From the NCBI GenBank assembly GCA_002841335.1, contig PHEY01000001.1, positions 248,964 through 312,963 on the forward strand: a stretch of DNA of 64,000 nt, in the 5' to 3' direction. The position numbers and the translations under genes are program-made. Of the stretch, positions 1 through 8,807 are shown piece by piece (the stretch's first letter is position 1; every line of letters starts with the position of its first letter). The DNA is from Actinobacteria bacterium HGW-Actinobacteria-2. Lineage in GTDB: Bacteria; Actinomycetota; Actinomycetes; Propionibacteriales; Propionibacteriaceae. Below the pieces are notes generated by a model, which did no database searches, had not been told where the DNA came from, and saw only the letters and a list, made by a program, of their open reading frames with translations.

Positions 1-564
1 CGCGACACCGATGTCGGGATCGTTGGCCACCAGGTCGGCGACTCGGTCACAGGCGACCTCGGCGTCGCGGGTCGAGTACCCCAGCCCCTCCAGGCCGCCG
101 CGGACCTGTTCACGCCAGCCGCCGTCGTCCGCCGGGGTGGTCACCACCGTGGTCGAGCCGACGAAACCGAGCACCTTGTCCTTCAGCTCCAACACCAGCT
201 TGGCCGCCCCCTTGGCGCCGATCCCGGGGACCTTGGTGATGGCGCTGGTGTTATCGGCGCGCACCGCGGATGCAAACTCGGCCGGGGTGAACACCGAACA
301 GATCGCCAGGGCGATCCGCGGCCCGATCCCGGAGGCGGACTGGGCCAACTCGAACAGATCACGCTCGTCGGCGGAGCCGAAGCCGTACAGGGTCAGCGAG
401 TCTTCCCGCACCACCAGTGAGGTGTGCACGATCAGCTGCTCCCCCAGCCGAGCCGAAGCGGCGGTGGCGGGGGTGCACAACACCCGCACGCCGAAGCCGG
501 ACAGATCCAGCTCCACCCACGTGCCGCCGGCGGCGAGCACCTCGCCGCGAAGCCGGGAAATCAT
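1..564 (-). CDS. ruvA: Holliday junction branch migration protein RuvA (C-terminus cut by window edge)
   Basis: RuvA binds four-way junctions as a tetramer and loads the RuvB motor for branch migration in recombinational repair. The 188 codons visible begin MISRLRGEV, typical of RuvA, followed by the OB-fold. Two helix-hairpin-helix motifs follow, near residue 80 (SGIGPRIALAI) and near residue 115 (VPGIGAKGAAKLVLEL). RuvA is usually about 200 residues, so only the last 10-15 are missing; the reading frame runs off the left edge. The ATG overlaps the ruvC stop as ATGA, so translation is coupled to ruvC. Expression should follow the LexA-boxed promoter upstream of ruvC; ruvB presumably lies beyond the edge. 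Confidence 0.95.
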   Translation of the reverse strand, partial: MISRLRGEVLAAGGTWVELDLSGFGVRVLCTPATAASARLGEQLIVHTSLVVREDSLTLYGFGSADERDLFELAQSASGIGPRIALAICSVFTPAEFASAVRADNTSAITKVPGIGAKGAAKLVLELKDKVLGFVGSTTVVTTPADDGGWREQVRGGLEGLGYSTRDAEVACDRVADLVANDPDIGVA

Positions 565-1068
565 GCGCTTGCCTTCCTACCCTGCCGAGCTATCGCCTCG
601 GCCATCCGATCACTGGCTGCCCCGCGCCACAGGTGGCAGATCGCCAGCGCGACCGCGTCGGCAGCATCTGCCGGTTTGGGGGGTGCATCCAGACGGAGGA
701 GCCGAGCCACCATGTGGCCGACTTGGGCCTTGTCGGCTCGCCCGGAGCCGGTGATGGCGGCCTTGACCTCAGTCGGGGTGTGGGTGAACACCGGCAGCCC
801 GGCACGGGCACCGGCGACCATCGCCAGGCCTGCGGCCTGCGCGGTGCCGATCACCGAATGCAGATTGTGCTCGGCGAAGACGCGCTCCACCGCGACCACG
901 TCCGGATGATGCTCGGCGATCCATTCGGTCAGCGCGGTCTCGATCATCAGCAACCGTCGCGACGGATCCAGATCGGCGGGGGTGGTGATCACGCTGCCGA
1001 CCAGGGGCTCCGTCCACCACACCGACCCCACAACGGGTCAGGCCGGGATCGACTCCCAGTACTCGCAT
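561..1068 (-). pseudogene. ruvC: Crossover junction endodeoxyribonuclease RuvC, apparent frameshift
   Basis: RuvC resolves Holliday junctions as a dimeric RNase H-like nuclease with four acidic residues. The start at 1068 gives MRVLGVDPGLTRCGVGVVDG, which contains the first catalytic Asp (GVDPG). That frame then becomes nonsense near 1003. The rest of the protein (VITTPADLDPSRRLL, VVAVERVFAEHN, GSGRADKAQVGHMV, DAADAVALAICH) is in another frame down to 561. The GTG at 1031 in the second frame would give a protein lacking the first Asp. Compared with E. coli and mycobacterial RuvC, about six residues are missing at the break. A deletion of 3n+2 bases (for example 17) would explain both the gap and the frame change. 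A sequencing error is the main alternative, since downstream residues look fully conserved. Confidence 0.8.
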
Positions 1069-1079
1069 GCGCGCCGCCT

Positions 1080-1097
1080 TCCGAACAGATGTTCGGA
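1080..1097 (-). promoter_or_regulatory. LexA-type SOS box upstream of ruvC
   Basis: The sequence TCCGAACAGATGTTCGGA is a perfect palindrome with 8-bp arms and a 2-bp centre. Its core CGAACAGATGTTCG matches the Gram-positive/actinobacterial LexA consensus CGAACRNRYGTTYC at all but the last base. It ends 12 bp before the ruvC start and directly abuts the predicted -10 element, so bound LexA would block initiation. ruv genes are classic SOS genes. The site itself is seen in the sequence; LexA control is inferred. Confidence 0.85.
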
Positions 1098-1125
1098 TAT
1101 TAACCAGCCTCGTCGAACCGGTCAG
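1097..1125 (-). promoter_or_regulatory. Predicted ruvC-ruvA promoter
   Basis: Reading the minus strand, a -35-like CTGACC (1125-1120) is separated by exactly 17 bp from a strong -10 TAATAT (1102-1097). Transcription would begin near 1090, inside the LexA palindrome. Confidence 0.65.
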
Positions 1126-1138
1126 GCAGGCACGCCGG

Positions 1139-1906
1139 TCACTCGCCGAGCTGTTCGCCGATCTCGTCGGGGACGTCCTCGTTGCTGTAGACGTTCTGGA
1201 CGTCGTCGAGGTCTTCGATCGCATCCAGCAGCTTGAACAGCTTCTCAGCCACCTCGACCGAGTCGATCGCCTGCCCGTACTGCGGCAGGAACTGCACCTC
1301 GGCCGACTCGTAGTCCAAGCCGGCGGCCTGCACGGCCTTGCGAACCTCGACCACGACGCTCGGGTCGCTGATCACCTTGAAGGTCTCGCCCTCGTCGCTG
1401 ACGTCCTCGGGGTCGGCGTCCAGGGTCGCCTCGAGCAGATCGTCCTCAGAGACGGTCTTGCCGGCCTGGCTCTTGGCGACCTCGACCACACCCTTGCGAT
1501 CGAAGATGCGCGAGACCGAGCCGACGTCGGCCATGGTGCCGCCGTTGCGGGTGACCGCGACCTTCACCTCGGCAGCCGAGCGGTTGCGGTTGTCGGTGAG
1601 GCACTCGATCAGAATCGCGACCCCGGCTGGGCCGTAGGCCTCGTAGGTGATCTCGATGTAGTCGACCGATTCGCCGCCGATGCCACCGCCGCGCTTGACC
1701 GCGCGCTCGATGTTGTCCACGGGCACCGAGTTCTTGCGAGCCTTCTGGATCGCGTCGTACAGGGTCGGGTTTCCTGAGGGGTCAGCACCACCGGTACGCG
1801 CGGCGACCTCGATGTTCTTGATCAGCTTGGCAAACAGCTTGCCGCGCTTGGCATCGATAGCAGCCTTCTTGTGCTTGGTGGTGGCCCACTTGGAGTGCCC
1901 GCTCAT
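1139..1906 (-). CDS. yebC: YebC/PmpR family protein
   Basis: A 255-residue member of the YebC/TACO1 family, described variously as a DNA-binding regulator and as a ribosome-associated factor that relieves stalling on proline-rich stretches. The N-terminal signature [28 protein letters not shown] is nearly invariant in the family. The three-domain length and the acidic C-terminal tail ([15 protein letters not shown]) are also typical. It lies just upstream of ruvC-ruvA on the same strand, the conserved yebC-ruvC order, but the SOS promoter in the 70-bp gap suggests ruvCA can be transcribed separately. A divergent -10 (TAGACT, minus strand 1951-1946) could drive it. Confidence 0.95.
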   Translation of the reverse strand: MSGHSKWATTKHKKAAIDAKRGKLFAKLIKNIEVAARTGGADPSGNPTLYDAIQKARKNSVPVDNIERAVKRGGGIGGESVDYIEITYEAYGPAGVAILIECLTDNRNRSAAEVKVAVTRNGGTMADVGSVSRIFDRKGVVEVAKSQAGKTVSEDDLLEATLDADPEDVSDEGETFKVISDPSVVVEVRKAVQAAGLDYESAEVQFLPQYGQAIDSVEVAEKLFKLLDAIEDLDDVQNVYSNEDVPDEIGEQLGE

Positions 1907-1958
1907 TTAGTCCCCATCGTCGAACTGGTGGCTTTTGCGCCGCTTAGTCTAGGCCACA

Positions 1959-1964
1959 TAGCCT
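1959..1964 (+). promoter_or_regulatory. -10 element (TAGCCT), leaderless start for the lipoate ligase gene
   Basis: TAGCCT fits the actinobacterial TAnnnT -10 pattern and ends 7 nt before the ATG at 1972. Transcription would therefore start at or next to the initiation codon. No Shine-Dalgarno sequence is present. Confidence 0.5.
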
Positions 1965-1971
1965 GACCGCC

Positions 1972-3060
1972 ATGAGCGAGCCCCTGCACGGCGAGTACAA
2001 GGTCCCCGGCGGCAAGCTGGTCGCGGTCGATCTGGAGGTCCACGACCACCGGCTCAGCCGGGTCGCGGTGAGCGGAGACTTCTTCCTCGACCCCGACGAA
2101 GCCCTCGAGGTGATCAACCACTGCCTCGACGGTGCGAGCGTCGACACCACTGTCGGCGAACTGCGCTCGCGCATCGAGCAGGCCCTTGCCGACGCCCATT
2201 CCCGCGGGACGTTCGGTGCGCCGGTGACCATGGCCGGCTTCGATGCTCATGCGGTGGCGATGACGGTTCGCCGCGCCCTGGGACGGGCAACTGCCTGGGC
2301 CGATCACGAGATCACCTTCCTCGATCCCGGACCGCTGGATCCGGCGATGCACGCCGCCCTCGACGAGGTACTCGGACGCGAACTGGCCGCTGGGCGTCGC
2401 GGGCCGACCTTCCGGTTCTGGGAGTGGCACAACCCCGCGGTGGTGATCGGGTCGTTCCAATCGCTGCGCAATGAGGTGGATGCCGAGGCCGCCGAGCGGT
2501 ACGGCATTCAGGTGGTGCGACGGATCTCCGGCGGTGGCGCGATGTTCATGGAGGCCGGCAACTGCATCACCTTCTCCTTGGTGGTGCCCGAGTCGCTGGT
2601 CGACGGAATGAGCTACGAGGCGTCCTATGCCTTCCTGGACCAATGGGTGCTGCGGGCCCTGGCCGAGGTCGGCGTCGACGCGCACTACGCCGGGCTCAAC
2701 GACATCGCCTCACCGGCGGGCAAGATCGCCGGAGCGGCCCAGAAACGATTCGTCGGCGGCGCGGTTTTGCATCACGTGACAATGGCCTACGACATTGACG
2801 CCGACAAGATGCTGCAAGTACTGCGGATCGGTCGCGAAAAGCTGTCTGACAAGGGCACCAAGAGCGCCAACAAACGGGTCGATCCGGTGCGCTCGCAGAC
2901 TCACTTGCCTCGCGCCGAGGTGATGGCGTCCTTCCTGAACTCGTTCCGCGCCAACTTCCGAGTCGTGGACGGCAGTCTCACTGCCGACGAGCTCGCTCAG
3001 GCAGAGGCCCTTGTGGCGACCAAGTTCGCCACCCCGGAATGGACGGCCCGGGTGCCCTGA
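1972..3060 (+). CDS. Lipoate-protein ligase A family protein with N-terminal accessory domain
   Basis: A 362-residue BPL/LplA-fold protein expected to attach lipoate (or octanoate) to the lysine of E2 or GcvH domains. Residues about 5-75 (VPGGKLVAVDLEV, VSGDFFLDP) resemble the small accessory domain normally found at the C-terminus of LplA. The catalytic domain follows at about 110-340 with RRISGGG (183-189), GLNDI (241-245) and the presumed catalytic lysine in GKIAGAAQ (K251). The domain order is thus inverted relative to E. coli LplA. Lipoate specificity is inferred; a transferase role such as LipM/LipL is possible. It stands alone, divergent from yebC. Confidence 0.85.
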   Translation: MSEPLHGEYKVPGGKLVAVDLEVHDHRLSRVAVSGDFFLDPDEALEVINHCLDGASVDTTVGELRSRIEQALADAHSRGTFGAPVTMAGFDAHAVAMTVRRALGRATAWADHEITFLDPGPLDPAMHAALDEVLGRELAAGRRGPTFRFWEWHNPAVVIGSFQSLRNEVDAEAAERYGIQVVRRISGGGAMFMEAGNCITFSLVVPESLVDGMSYEASYAFLDQWVLRALAEVGVDAHYAGLNDIASPAGKIAGAAQKRFVGGAVLHHVTMAYDIDADKMLQVLRIGREKLSDKGTKSANKRVDPVRSQTHLPRAEVMASFLNSFRANFRVVDGSLTADELAQAEALVATKFATPEWTARVP

Positions 3061-3168
3061 TCGGGGCTGCCTCGATCAGAGCCCGGGGGGTCGCACGGGC
3101 CACCGCCGGGCCCCACTCGCGAAATGAGAATCTCGAAGTGGTGCCGTTTTGATTGCGTGGCACCCGGC

Positions 3169-3174
3169 TAGCCT
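3169..3174 (+). promoter_or_regulatory. -10 element (TAGCCT), leaderless start for GNAT gene
   Basis: TAGCCT lies 6 nt before the ATG at 3181. This argues for the ATG rather than the in-frame GTG at 3175, which would lie upstream of the transcription start. Confidence 0.5.
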
Positions 3175-3180
3175 GTGGCT

Positions 3181-3615
3181 ATGCCCACCCTCGATACATT
3201 GACCATTACCATCGGCGCGTCCCCCACTCTCGATGAAGCCCTCACCTTGTATGGCGAAGTCGGCTGGGCCAGCTATCTGCGCGATCCCGAACGCTTGCGC
3301 CGCGCCCTGGGCGGCTCGCTGCTCGTCGCCACCGCCCGCGACGGAGATCAGCTGGTCGGCCTGGCCCGGGTGGTCGGCGACGGCGCCTCGATCATCTATC
3401 TCCAAGACGTGCTCGTGCACCCGCAGTACCGGCGCCTCGGACTCGGCCGGCGGCTGGTCGAGTCGGTGTTCGGCCCCTACTCCAACGTCTACCAACAGGT
3501 GTTGATCACCGACGCTGAGCCCGAACAGATCGGCTTTTACCAGTCCTTGGGTTTCACCGAGTTGCGCGACTTCCCCAACGACGGCCTGCGCGGCTTCCTC
3601 CGGTTTCCTGACTGA
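3181..3615 (+). CDS. GNAT family N-acetyltransferase
   Basis: A 144-residue single-domain GNAT acetyltransferase, near the minimum size for the fold. The acetyl-CoA-binding motif is visible as HPQYRRLGLGRRLVE, preceded by the typical beta strand (IIYLQDVLV) and followed by the C-terminal FYQSLGF strand-helix. The substrate cannot be predicted. I chose ATG 3181 over GTG 3175 because a TAnnnT box sits 6 nt upstream. It converges with the next gene, and a 9-bp hairpin lies between them. Confidence 0.85.
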   Translation: MPTLDTLTITIGASPTLDEALTLYGEVGWASYLRDPERLRRALGGSLLVATARDGDQLVGLARVVGDGASIIYLQDVLVHPQYRRLGLGRRLVESVFGPYSNVYQQVLITDAEPEQIGFYQSLGFTELRDFPNDGLRGFLRFPD

Positions 3616-3621
3616 GCCACG

Positions 3622-3646
3622 CGCGGGCTAGTACCAGCTAGCCGCG
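3622..3646. terminator. Hairpin between convergent GNAT genes
   Basis: The arms GGCTAG (3626-3631) and CTAGCC (3638-3643) are extended by CGC/GCG after a single bulged G, around a 6-nt loop. There is no T-run, as is common for high-GC terminators. The right arm contains the stop codon of the minus-strand gene. Confidence 0.4.
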
Positions 3647-4462
3647 TCCCGTCGGCGACCAGACATAGGGGGTGGTCGTGGTGACCGCCCGCAGACCGGA
3701 GCGCTCCAGGATCGGACGGCTGAACTCGGTGCACTCGGCGTAGACCACGGTGCAACCCCGTTGTGCCGCCTCGAGGCAGCGGGCGGCGGTGAGCGCGCGA
3801 TACAGGCCGCGTCCGCGCCAGGCCGGATCGGTCGCGCCGCCCCACAACCCGGCGACCGGTGCGGTCAGATCAAGGCGCCCAGCGCACAGCACCCCACCAG
3901 CGTCGTTGACAACCATCCACAGCTTGACCCGGTCGGGACGCTGTTGCAGCTTCGCCAGCACCGCCTGGTCGTAGTCGTCGCGGTGGTGTTCGAAGACGGC
4001 CGCATGGAGTCTCCCGACCGCGGCGACGTCATCGGCCAGCGACTTCTCGCCGGCGCCGGCCTGGCGCAGCACCACGCCGTCGGGAAGGACGCTCGCGCGT
4101 CCGATCAGCATGGCCGGCTCCCCCACCATCACCGTTTCTGCGGGCTCTGCGTCGAATCCGGCCGCCCTCAGGGCCACATCGAGTTCGGATGCGCGGTCGT
4201 CGTGACCGCGGGTCTTCCATTCGAAACCCATCCCGAGCGCGCCGAAGTGCGCCTTGGCCGCCGCGATCAGGTCAATCAGATCCGGGCCGCGTGCCCCGTC
4301 GAGGTCGCGATAGGTGACCAACCCGTGCCCGCCGAAACGGCCCAACCACAGCGGGCCGATCTGGACGACATCAGCGGCATCCTCCAGCTCGACCGCCCCG
4401 CGAATCAGTTCATCATGCAGCGCGAGCAGTCGCACCTGCTCCCGGTCAGGCGCCGGCGACAT
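3638..4462 (-). CDS. GNAT family N-acetyltransferase (double-domain type)
   Basis: A 274-residue protein with a C-terminal GNAT domain (about 130-270). The CoA motif is [23 protein letters not shown], with [10 protein letters not shown] near the end. The N-terminal half (about 1-125, ending with [10 protein letters not shown] and [16 protein letters not shown]) looks like a degenerate second GNAT module, an arrangement frequent in actinobacteria. Its start overlaps the 3' end of priA by 17 bp on the same strand, so it is the last gene of the his operon. It occupies the place where hisF often lies. The substrate is unknown. Confidence 0.8.
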   Translation of the reverse strand: MSPAPDREQVRLLALHDELIRGAVELEDAADVVQIGPLWLGRFGGHGLVTYRDLDGARGPDLIDLIAAAKAHFGALGMGFEWKTRGHDDRASELDVALRAAGFDAEPAETVMVGEPAMLIGRASVLPDGVVLRQAGAGEKSLADDVAAVGRLHAAVFEHHRDDYDQAVLAKLQQRPDRVKLWMVVNDAGGVLCAGRLDLTAPVAGLWGGATDPAWRGRGLYRALTAARCLEAAQRGCTVVYAECTEFSRPILERSGLRAVTTTTPYVWSPTGRG

Positions 4463-5171
4463 CCAAGGCCTCAGCCAAGGTGAAGTTGCCGACGTAGAGG
4501 GCCGTGCCGATGATGGCGCCTTCGACGCCGAGCGGCACCAGTTCGCGCAGCGCCCGCAGATCGTCGAGGGTGGAGATGCCGCCCGAGGCGATCACCGCGG
4601 CATCAGTGCGGGCACACACCTCGCGAAGCAGTTCGAGGTTCGGGCCGGTCAGCATGCCGTCACTAGCCACGTCGGTGACCACATAGCGCTGGCAGCCGGC
4701 GGCGTTGAGTCGGTCGAGGGTCTCGAACAGCTCGCCACCTTCGCGGGTCCACCCGCGCGCGGCCAACCGGGTGCCCCGGACGTCCAGGCCGATGGCGATC
4801 CGATCACCGAACTCGCCGATGATCCGGTCACACCACTGGGGGTTCTCCAGCGCGGCCGTGCCGATGTTCACTCGCCGACAACCCGTCGACAACGCCCGAG
4901 CCAGCGACTCGTCGTCGCGGATGCCTCCGGACATCTCCACCTGGAGATCCAGTTGGGAAACGATGCCGGCCAGAAGTTCGGCGTTGCTCCCCCGCCCGAA
5001 GGCGGCGTCCAGGTCGACCAGGTGCAGCCAGCGCGCACCGGCGTCCTGCCAACGCAGCGCCGCGGCCAGCGGCTCGCCGAACACCTTCTCGCTGCCGGCC
5101 ACCCCTTGCACCAGTTGGACGGCCTGACCGCCCTGAACGTCGACGGCGGGCAACAGCTCCAACACGGTCAT
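4446..5171 (-). CDS. priA: Bifunctional ProFAR/PRA isomerase PriA
   Basis: A 241-residue (beta/alpha)8 sugar isomerase of histidine synthesis (HisA reaction). In actinobacteria it also performs the TrpF reaction of tryptophan synthesis. The first catalytic Asp is in [10 protein letters not shown] and the second in [15 protein letters not shown]. Phosphate-binding loops include SGGIRDD and ASGGIS. RGWT and the SDGM segment fit PriA rather than enterobacterial HisA. No trpF gene accompanies the trp genes in this window, which supports dual function. The ATG overlaps the hisH stop (ATGA). Confidence 0.92.
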   Translation of the reverse strand: MTVLELLPAVDVQGGQAVQLVQGVAGSEKVFGEPLAAALRWQDAGARWLHLVDLDAAFGRGSNAELLAGIVSQLDLQVEMSGGIRDDESLARALSTGCRRVNIGTAALENPQWCDRIIGEFGDRIAIGLDVRGTRLAARGWTREGGELFETLDRLNAAGCQRYVVTDVASDGMLTGPNLELLREVCARTDAAVIASGGISTLDDLRALRELVPLGVEGAIIGTALYVGNFTLAEALDVAGA

Positions 5172-5803
5172 TCGGCCTCTTTCAGCGTGGCGATCCAGTT
5201 GCGGAGCAGTCGGGCTCCGGCTTCCCCGGACTTCTCCGGGTGGAATTGAGTGCTCCAGACTGCGCCGCGCTCGACCGCGGCGATGAAGCGATCGCCACCG
5301 TGTTCGGTGAAGCTCGCCAGCGCATCGGACGGCCAGCTCGCGCTCGGGTGGACGCCGTAGGAGTGCACGAAGTAGAACCGCTCCCCCTCAACCCCGGCGA
5401 ACATCCGCGATCCCGCGGCAGGCTCGACGGTGTTCCAGCCCATGTGCGGCAGCGGCCGGGCCGCCAACTCCTCGACGACCCCGGGAAACAGGCCCAGGCC
5501 GTCGGCCTGCGCGCCATGCTCCACGCCGAGGTCGAACAGAACTTGGTGCCCCACGCAGATCCCCAGGATCGGACCGCCGTCGGCCAAACGCCGGGCGACG
5601 ATCTCGCGTCCGCCCACAGCTTCCAGCCCGGCCATGCACGCGGCGAACGCACCCACACCGGGAACCACCAGGCCGTCAGCAGCCAGGCACACCGCAGCAT
5701 CGGCGGTCAGTACAACGTCCGCGCCAGCGGCAGCGAGCGCACGAGTGGCCGAATGGAGGTTGCCGGAGCCGTAGTCCAGCACCGCCACTCGTGCAGCGCT
5801 CAC
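5168..5803 (-). CDS. hisH: Imidazole glycerol phosphate synthase glutaminase subunit HisH
   Basis: A 211-residue class I glutamine amidotransferase that supplies ammonia to HisF for imidazole-ring formation. Visible features are [11 protein letters not shown] at the N-terminus, the nucleophile Cys in [11 protein letters not shown], the oxyanion/substrate segment PHMGWNTVE, and the His-Glu pair in [10 protein letters not shown]. It starts at GTG, overlapping the hisB stop (GTGA). Its partner HisF is not encoded in this window. Confidence 0.95.
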   Translation of the reverse strand: MSAARVAVLDYGSGNLHSATRALAAAGADVVLTADAAVCLAADGLVVPGVGAFAACMAGLEAVGGREIVARRLADGGPILGICVGHQVLFDLGVEHGAQADGLGLFPGVVEELAARPLPHMGWNTVEPAAGSRMFAGVEGERFYFVHSYGVHPSASWPSDALASFTEHGGDRFIAAVERGAVWSTQFHPEKSGEAGARLLRNWIATLKEAE

Positions 5804-6414
5804 AAGCTGCCCTTGGTCGAGGGAACGATGCCGGTGATCCGCGGGTCGATGGCGACCGCGTCCCGTAGAGCACGCGCCAATGCCTTGAACTCCGCCTCCA
5901 CGATGTGGTGCGGGTCACGTCCGGCCAACAGCCGCAGGTGCAAGGTGATGCCGGCGTTGAGCGCGAACGACTCGAACACATGCTGGGTCATCGAGCCGGG
6001 GTAGGCCACCCCGCTGCCGCCGATACGGGCGTAGGCCTGCCCGTCCGGTTCACCGGAGAAAACCACGTACGGACGTCCGGCGATGTCAACCACGGCCTGA
6101 GCCAGCGCCTCGTCCAACGGGACGGTCGCATCGGCGTAGCGACGGATGCCGGCCTTATCACCGAGGGCTTCGGCGAATGCCTGACCCAGCACGATCGCGG
6201 TGTCCTCGATGGTGTGGTGGGCATCGATGTGCACGTCGCCGGTGGTGGCGATCTCCAGATCGATCAGAGAGTGCTTGGACAGTGCGGTGAGCATGTGGTC
6301 GTAGAAGCCGACCCCGGTGCTGATCGTCGACTGACCGGTGCCGTCCAGGTTCAGCACAACCCGAACCTCGGACTCGCTGGTCCGACGCTCACGGGCCGCT
6401 GTGCGCGGGCTCAT
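5800..6414 (-). CDS. hisB: Imidazoleglycerol-phosphate dehydratase HisB
   Basis: A 204-residue monofunctional IGP dehydratase (no phosphatase domain), a Mn-dependent enzyme of histidine synthesis. Metal-binding histidine motifs are visible: [28 protein letters not shown] and [19 protein letters not shown]. The start at 6414 overlaps the hisC stop as ATGA and gives the normal length. An in-frame extension upstream to 6549 lies inside hisC and is not credible. Confidence 0.95.
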   Translation of the reverse strand: MSPRTAARERRTSESEVRVVLNLDGTGQSTISTGVGFYDHMLTALSKHSLIDLEIATTGDVHIDAHHTIEDTAIVLGQAFAEALGDKAGIRRYADATVPLDEALAQAVVDIAGRPYVVFSGEPDGQAYARIGGSGVAYPGSMTQHVFESFALNAGITLHLRLLAGRDPHHIVEAEFKALARALRDAVAIDPRITGIVPSTKGSL

Positions 6415-7505
6415 CTGATCTCCTCCAATACCTCGGCCAAGGCGCGGTAGAACGCCTCGGTCTCCTGCGGAGTGCCGACAGAGACGCGCAAGAAACCGGA
6501 CGGACCGGTTTCGCGCACCAAAACGCCACGGTCGAGCAACCGCTGCCACATATCATGACGGTCGTCGAATCGCCCGAACAAACAGAAGTTGGCGTCGGAG
6601 TCGATCACCTCCACCCCGAGTTGAGGCAGCCGCACCAGCATTTCGTCGCGGGTTCGACGCAGTTCGTCGACCTTGGCCAGCATCTCGTCGGCGTGCGCCA
6701 GCGCCACCTGGGCGATGGCTTGGGTCTGCGCCGACAGGTGGTACGGCAGTCGGACGATCCGGCAGGCGTCCACGATTGCCGGGTTCGCGGCCAGGTATCC
6801 GACCCGGCCACCGGCCAGGGCGAAGGCCTTGCTCATCGTCCGGCTGACCACCAGGTTGCCGAACTCGCCCAGCAAAGAGATCGCGGTCTGCTCGGGGTGA
6901 CGTGCGAACTCCTGGTAGGCCTCGTCGACGATCACGATCGCCTCGGTGGCCGCCAGCACGTCTGCGATCACTTCGCGCGGCGTGGTGGTGCCGGTGGGGT
7001 TGTTCGGGGTGGTGATGATCACCACGCTCGGGTCGTGCTCGGCGATCGCGGCCAGCACCGTGGCTGCGTCCAGGTGGTAGTCCTCAGTGCGGGGCACGAC
7101 CACGTACTCGCTGTGGGTGTTGCGCGCATACTCGGGATACATCGAGTACGTCGGGGTGAAGGTGAGCACCTTCCTTCCCGGTCCGGCGAAAGCTCCCAGG
7201 AGGTGGATCATCACCTCGTTCGACCCGTTCGCCACCCACACATTGGCCGCAGTCAGCCCGTGTCCGAGGTAGTCGGCCAAGGCTTGGCGCAGGACGGTCG
7301 CCTCCCGGTCGGGATAGCGATCGATGGCCCCCGCAGCCGCAGCGACCGCCTGGGCCATCTCGGCCACAATCCCCGCACTGGGCGGATACGGGTTCTCATT
7401 GACGTTCAGGCGCACCGGGACGTCCAGCTGCGGGGCGCCGTAGGGCACCTCGCCGACCAACTCGGGACGCAGCGGCAGCTGGTCCAGCCGCACCTCGGGC
7501 TTCAC
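6411..7505 (-). CDS. hisC: Histidinol-phosphate aminotransferase HisC
   Basis: A 364-residue fold-type I PLP aminotransferase that converts imidazole-acetol phosphate to histidinol phosphate. The PLP lysine is in [17 protein letters not shown]. The [18 protein letters not shown] and [10 protein letters not shown] segments and a C-terminal arginine motif (GFLRVSVGT) are typical. It overlaps hisD by four bases. Specificity for histidinol phosphate rests on its position between hisD and hisB; related ArAT/Phe aminotransferases are similar. Confidence 0.92.
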   Translation of the reverse strand: MKPEVRLDQLPLRPELVGEVPYGAPQLDVPVRLNVNENPYPPSAGIVAEMAQAVAAAAGAIDRYPDREATVLRQALADYLGHGLTAANVWVANGSNEVMIHLLGAFAGPGRKVLTFTPTYSMYPEYARNTHSEYVVVPRTEDYHLDAATVLAAIAEHDPSVVIITTPNNPTGTTTPREVIADVLAATEAIVIVDEAYQEFARHPEQTAISLLGEFGNLVVSRTMSKAFALAGGRVGYLAANPAIVDACRIVRLPYHLSAQTQAIAQVALAHADEMLAKVDELRRTRDEMLVRLPQLGVEVIDSDANFCLFGRFDDRHDMWQRLLDRGVLVRETGPSGFLRVSVGTPQETEAFYRALAEVLEEIR

Positions 7506-8803
7506 GACTGTCTCCGGACGCTGATCGCCGCCCCGTGCGCAGGCAGGTCCTCTGCCGCGGCGAAGGTCTCCACCAGCGGCGCGATCTCGCGCAATGCGGC
7601 CTGGTTGTAGTCGATCAGGTGCACCTGCTTACGGAAGCTGTGCACATTCAATCCCGAGGAGTGGTGGGCCGCGCCGGCGGTCGGCAGCACGTGCGTGGAA
7701 CCGGCGCTGTAGTCGCCGAGCGAGACCGGTGAGTAGGAGCCGATGAAGATCGCCCCCGCATTGCGGACCCGCGCAGCCAACGCCGCCGCGTCCCGGGTCT
7801 GAATCTCCAGGTGCTCTGCGGCGTAGGCGTCGACCACGGCGAGACCCTGCTCGAGATCATCGACCAGCACGACCGCAGATTGCGGCCCGCTCAACGCGAT
7901 CCGGATGCGTTCGGCGTGCTTGGTGGCCACGATCTGCGGCTCGAGCGCGGCGCGGACGGCCTCGGCCAGCTGGGTGGAGTCGGTGACCAGCACCGAGCCG
8001 GCCATCGGGTCGTGTTCGGCCTGGGAGATCAGATCGGCGGCGACAAAGGCCGGATTGGCCGAGTCGTCGGCCAAGATGGCGATCTCGGTCGGACCGGCCT
8101 CGGAGTCGATCCCGACCCGTCCGCGGAGCAATCGCTTGGCGGCGACAACGTAGATGTTGCCGGGCCCGGTGACCAGATCCACTGCCGGGCACAACCCGTC
8201 CACCCCGTAGGCGAACATGGCGATCGCCTGTGCGCCGCCGACCGCGTACACCTCTTCAACGCCGAGCAACGCACACACGGCCAGGATGTTCGGGTGCGGA
8301 AGTCCGCCGAACTCGGCCTGCGGCGGGCTCGATACCGCGATCGAGGACACTCCGGCCACCTGGGCCGGCACCACGTTCATCAACACACTGGAGGCCAGCG
8401 GCGCCAGGCCACCGGGCACATAGAGTCCGACTCGCTCCACCGCGATCAGCTTCTGCTCGACCACGGCCCCGGGGGCCAACTCCACGCGCGCGGGCACGCT
8501 GCGCGCCTCGGCCTCGGCGACCAGCCGACGGCGCCGGATCGCCTCGGTGAACGCGGCGCGTACCTCGTCGGACAACCCCGCCTCGGCGGCAGCCAGGGCG
8601 GCCGCAGGCACCCGGAAGTGCTCGGGGCGGACATGATCGAAACGCTCGCTGAACTCAGCCAGGGCTTCCTGGCCCCGCTCCGCGACCGCGGCGACGATCG
8701 GGGCCACCGCCACGACGGCGGCTTCCACGTCGAAGGCGGCACGCGGAACCACGGTCCGGTAGTCGGACACGCTCACGCCTCGCAGATCTATGGTTCGCAG
8801 CAC
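7502..8803 (-). CDS. hisD: Histidinol dehydrogenase HisD
   Basis: A 433-residue Zn- and NAD-dependent enzyme catalysing the last two oxidations to histidine. Recognisable blocks are [39 protein letters not shown], the zinc-site region [13 protein letters not shown] and the C-terminal [13 protein letters not shown]. The start is GTG at 8803, four bases after the stop of the upstream gene, without a recognisable Shine-Dalgarno sequence. This suggests translational coupling to the polysialyltransferase-like gene. Confidence 0.95.
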   Translation of the reverse strand: MLRTIDLRGVSVSDYRTVVPRAAFDVEAAVVAVAPIVAAVAERGQEALAEFSERFDHVRPEHFRVPAAALAAAEAGLSDEVRAAFTEAIRRRRLVAEAEARSVPARVELAPGAVVEQKLIAVERVGLYVPGGLAPLASSVLMNVVPAQVAGVSSIAVSSPPQAEFGGLPHPNILAVCALLGVEEVYAVGGAQAIAMFAYGVDGLCPAVDLVTGPGNIYVVAAKRLLRGRVGIDSEAGPTEIAILADDSANPAFVAADLISQAEHDPMAGSVLVTDSTQLAEAVRAALEPQIVATKHAERIRIALSGPQSAVVLVDDLEQGLAVVDAYAAEHLEIQTRDAAALAARVRNAGAIFIGSYSPVSLGDYSAGSTHVLPTAGAAHHSSGLNVHSFRKQVHLIDYNQAALREIAPLVETFAAAEDLPAHGAAISVRRQS

Positions 8804-8807
8804 GCCG

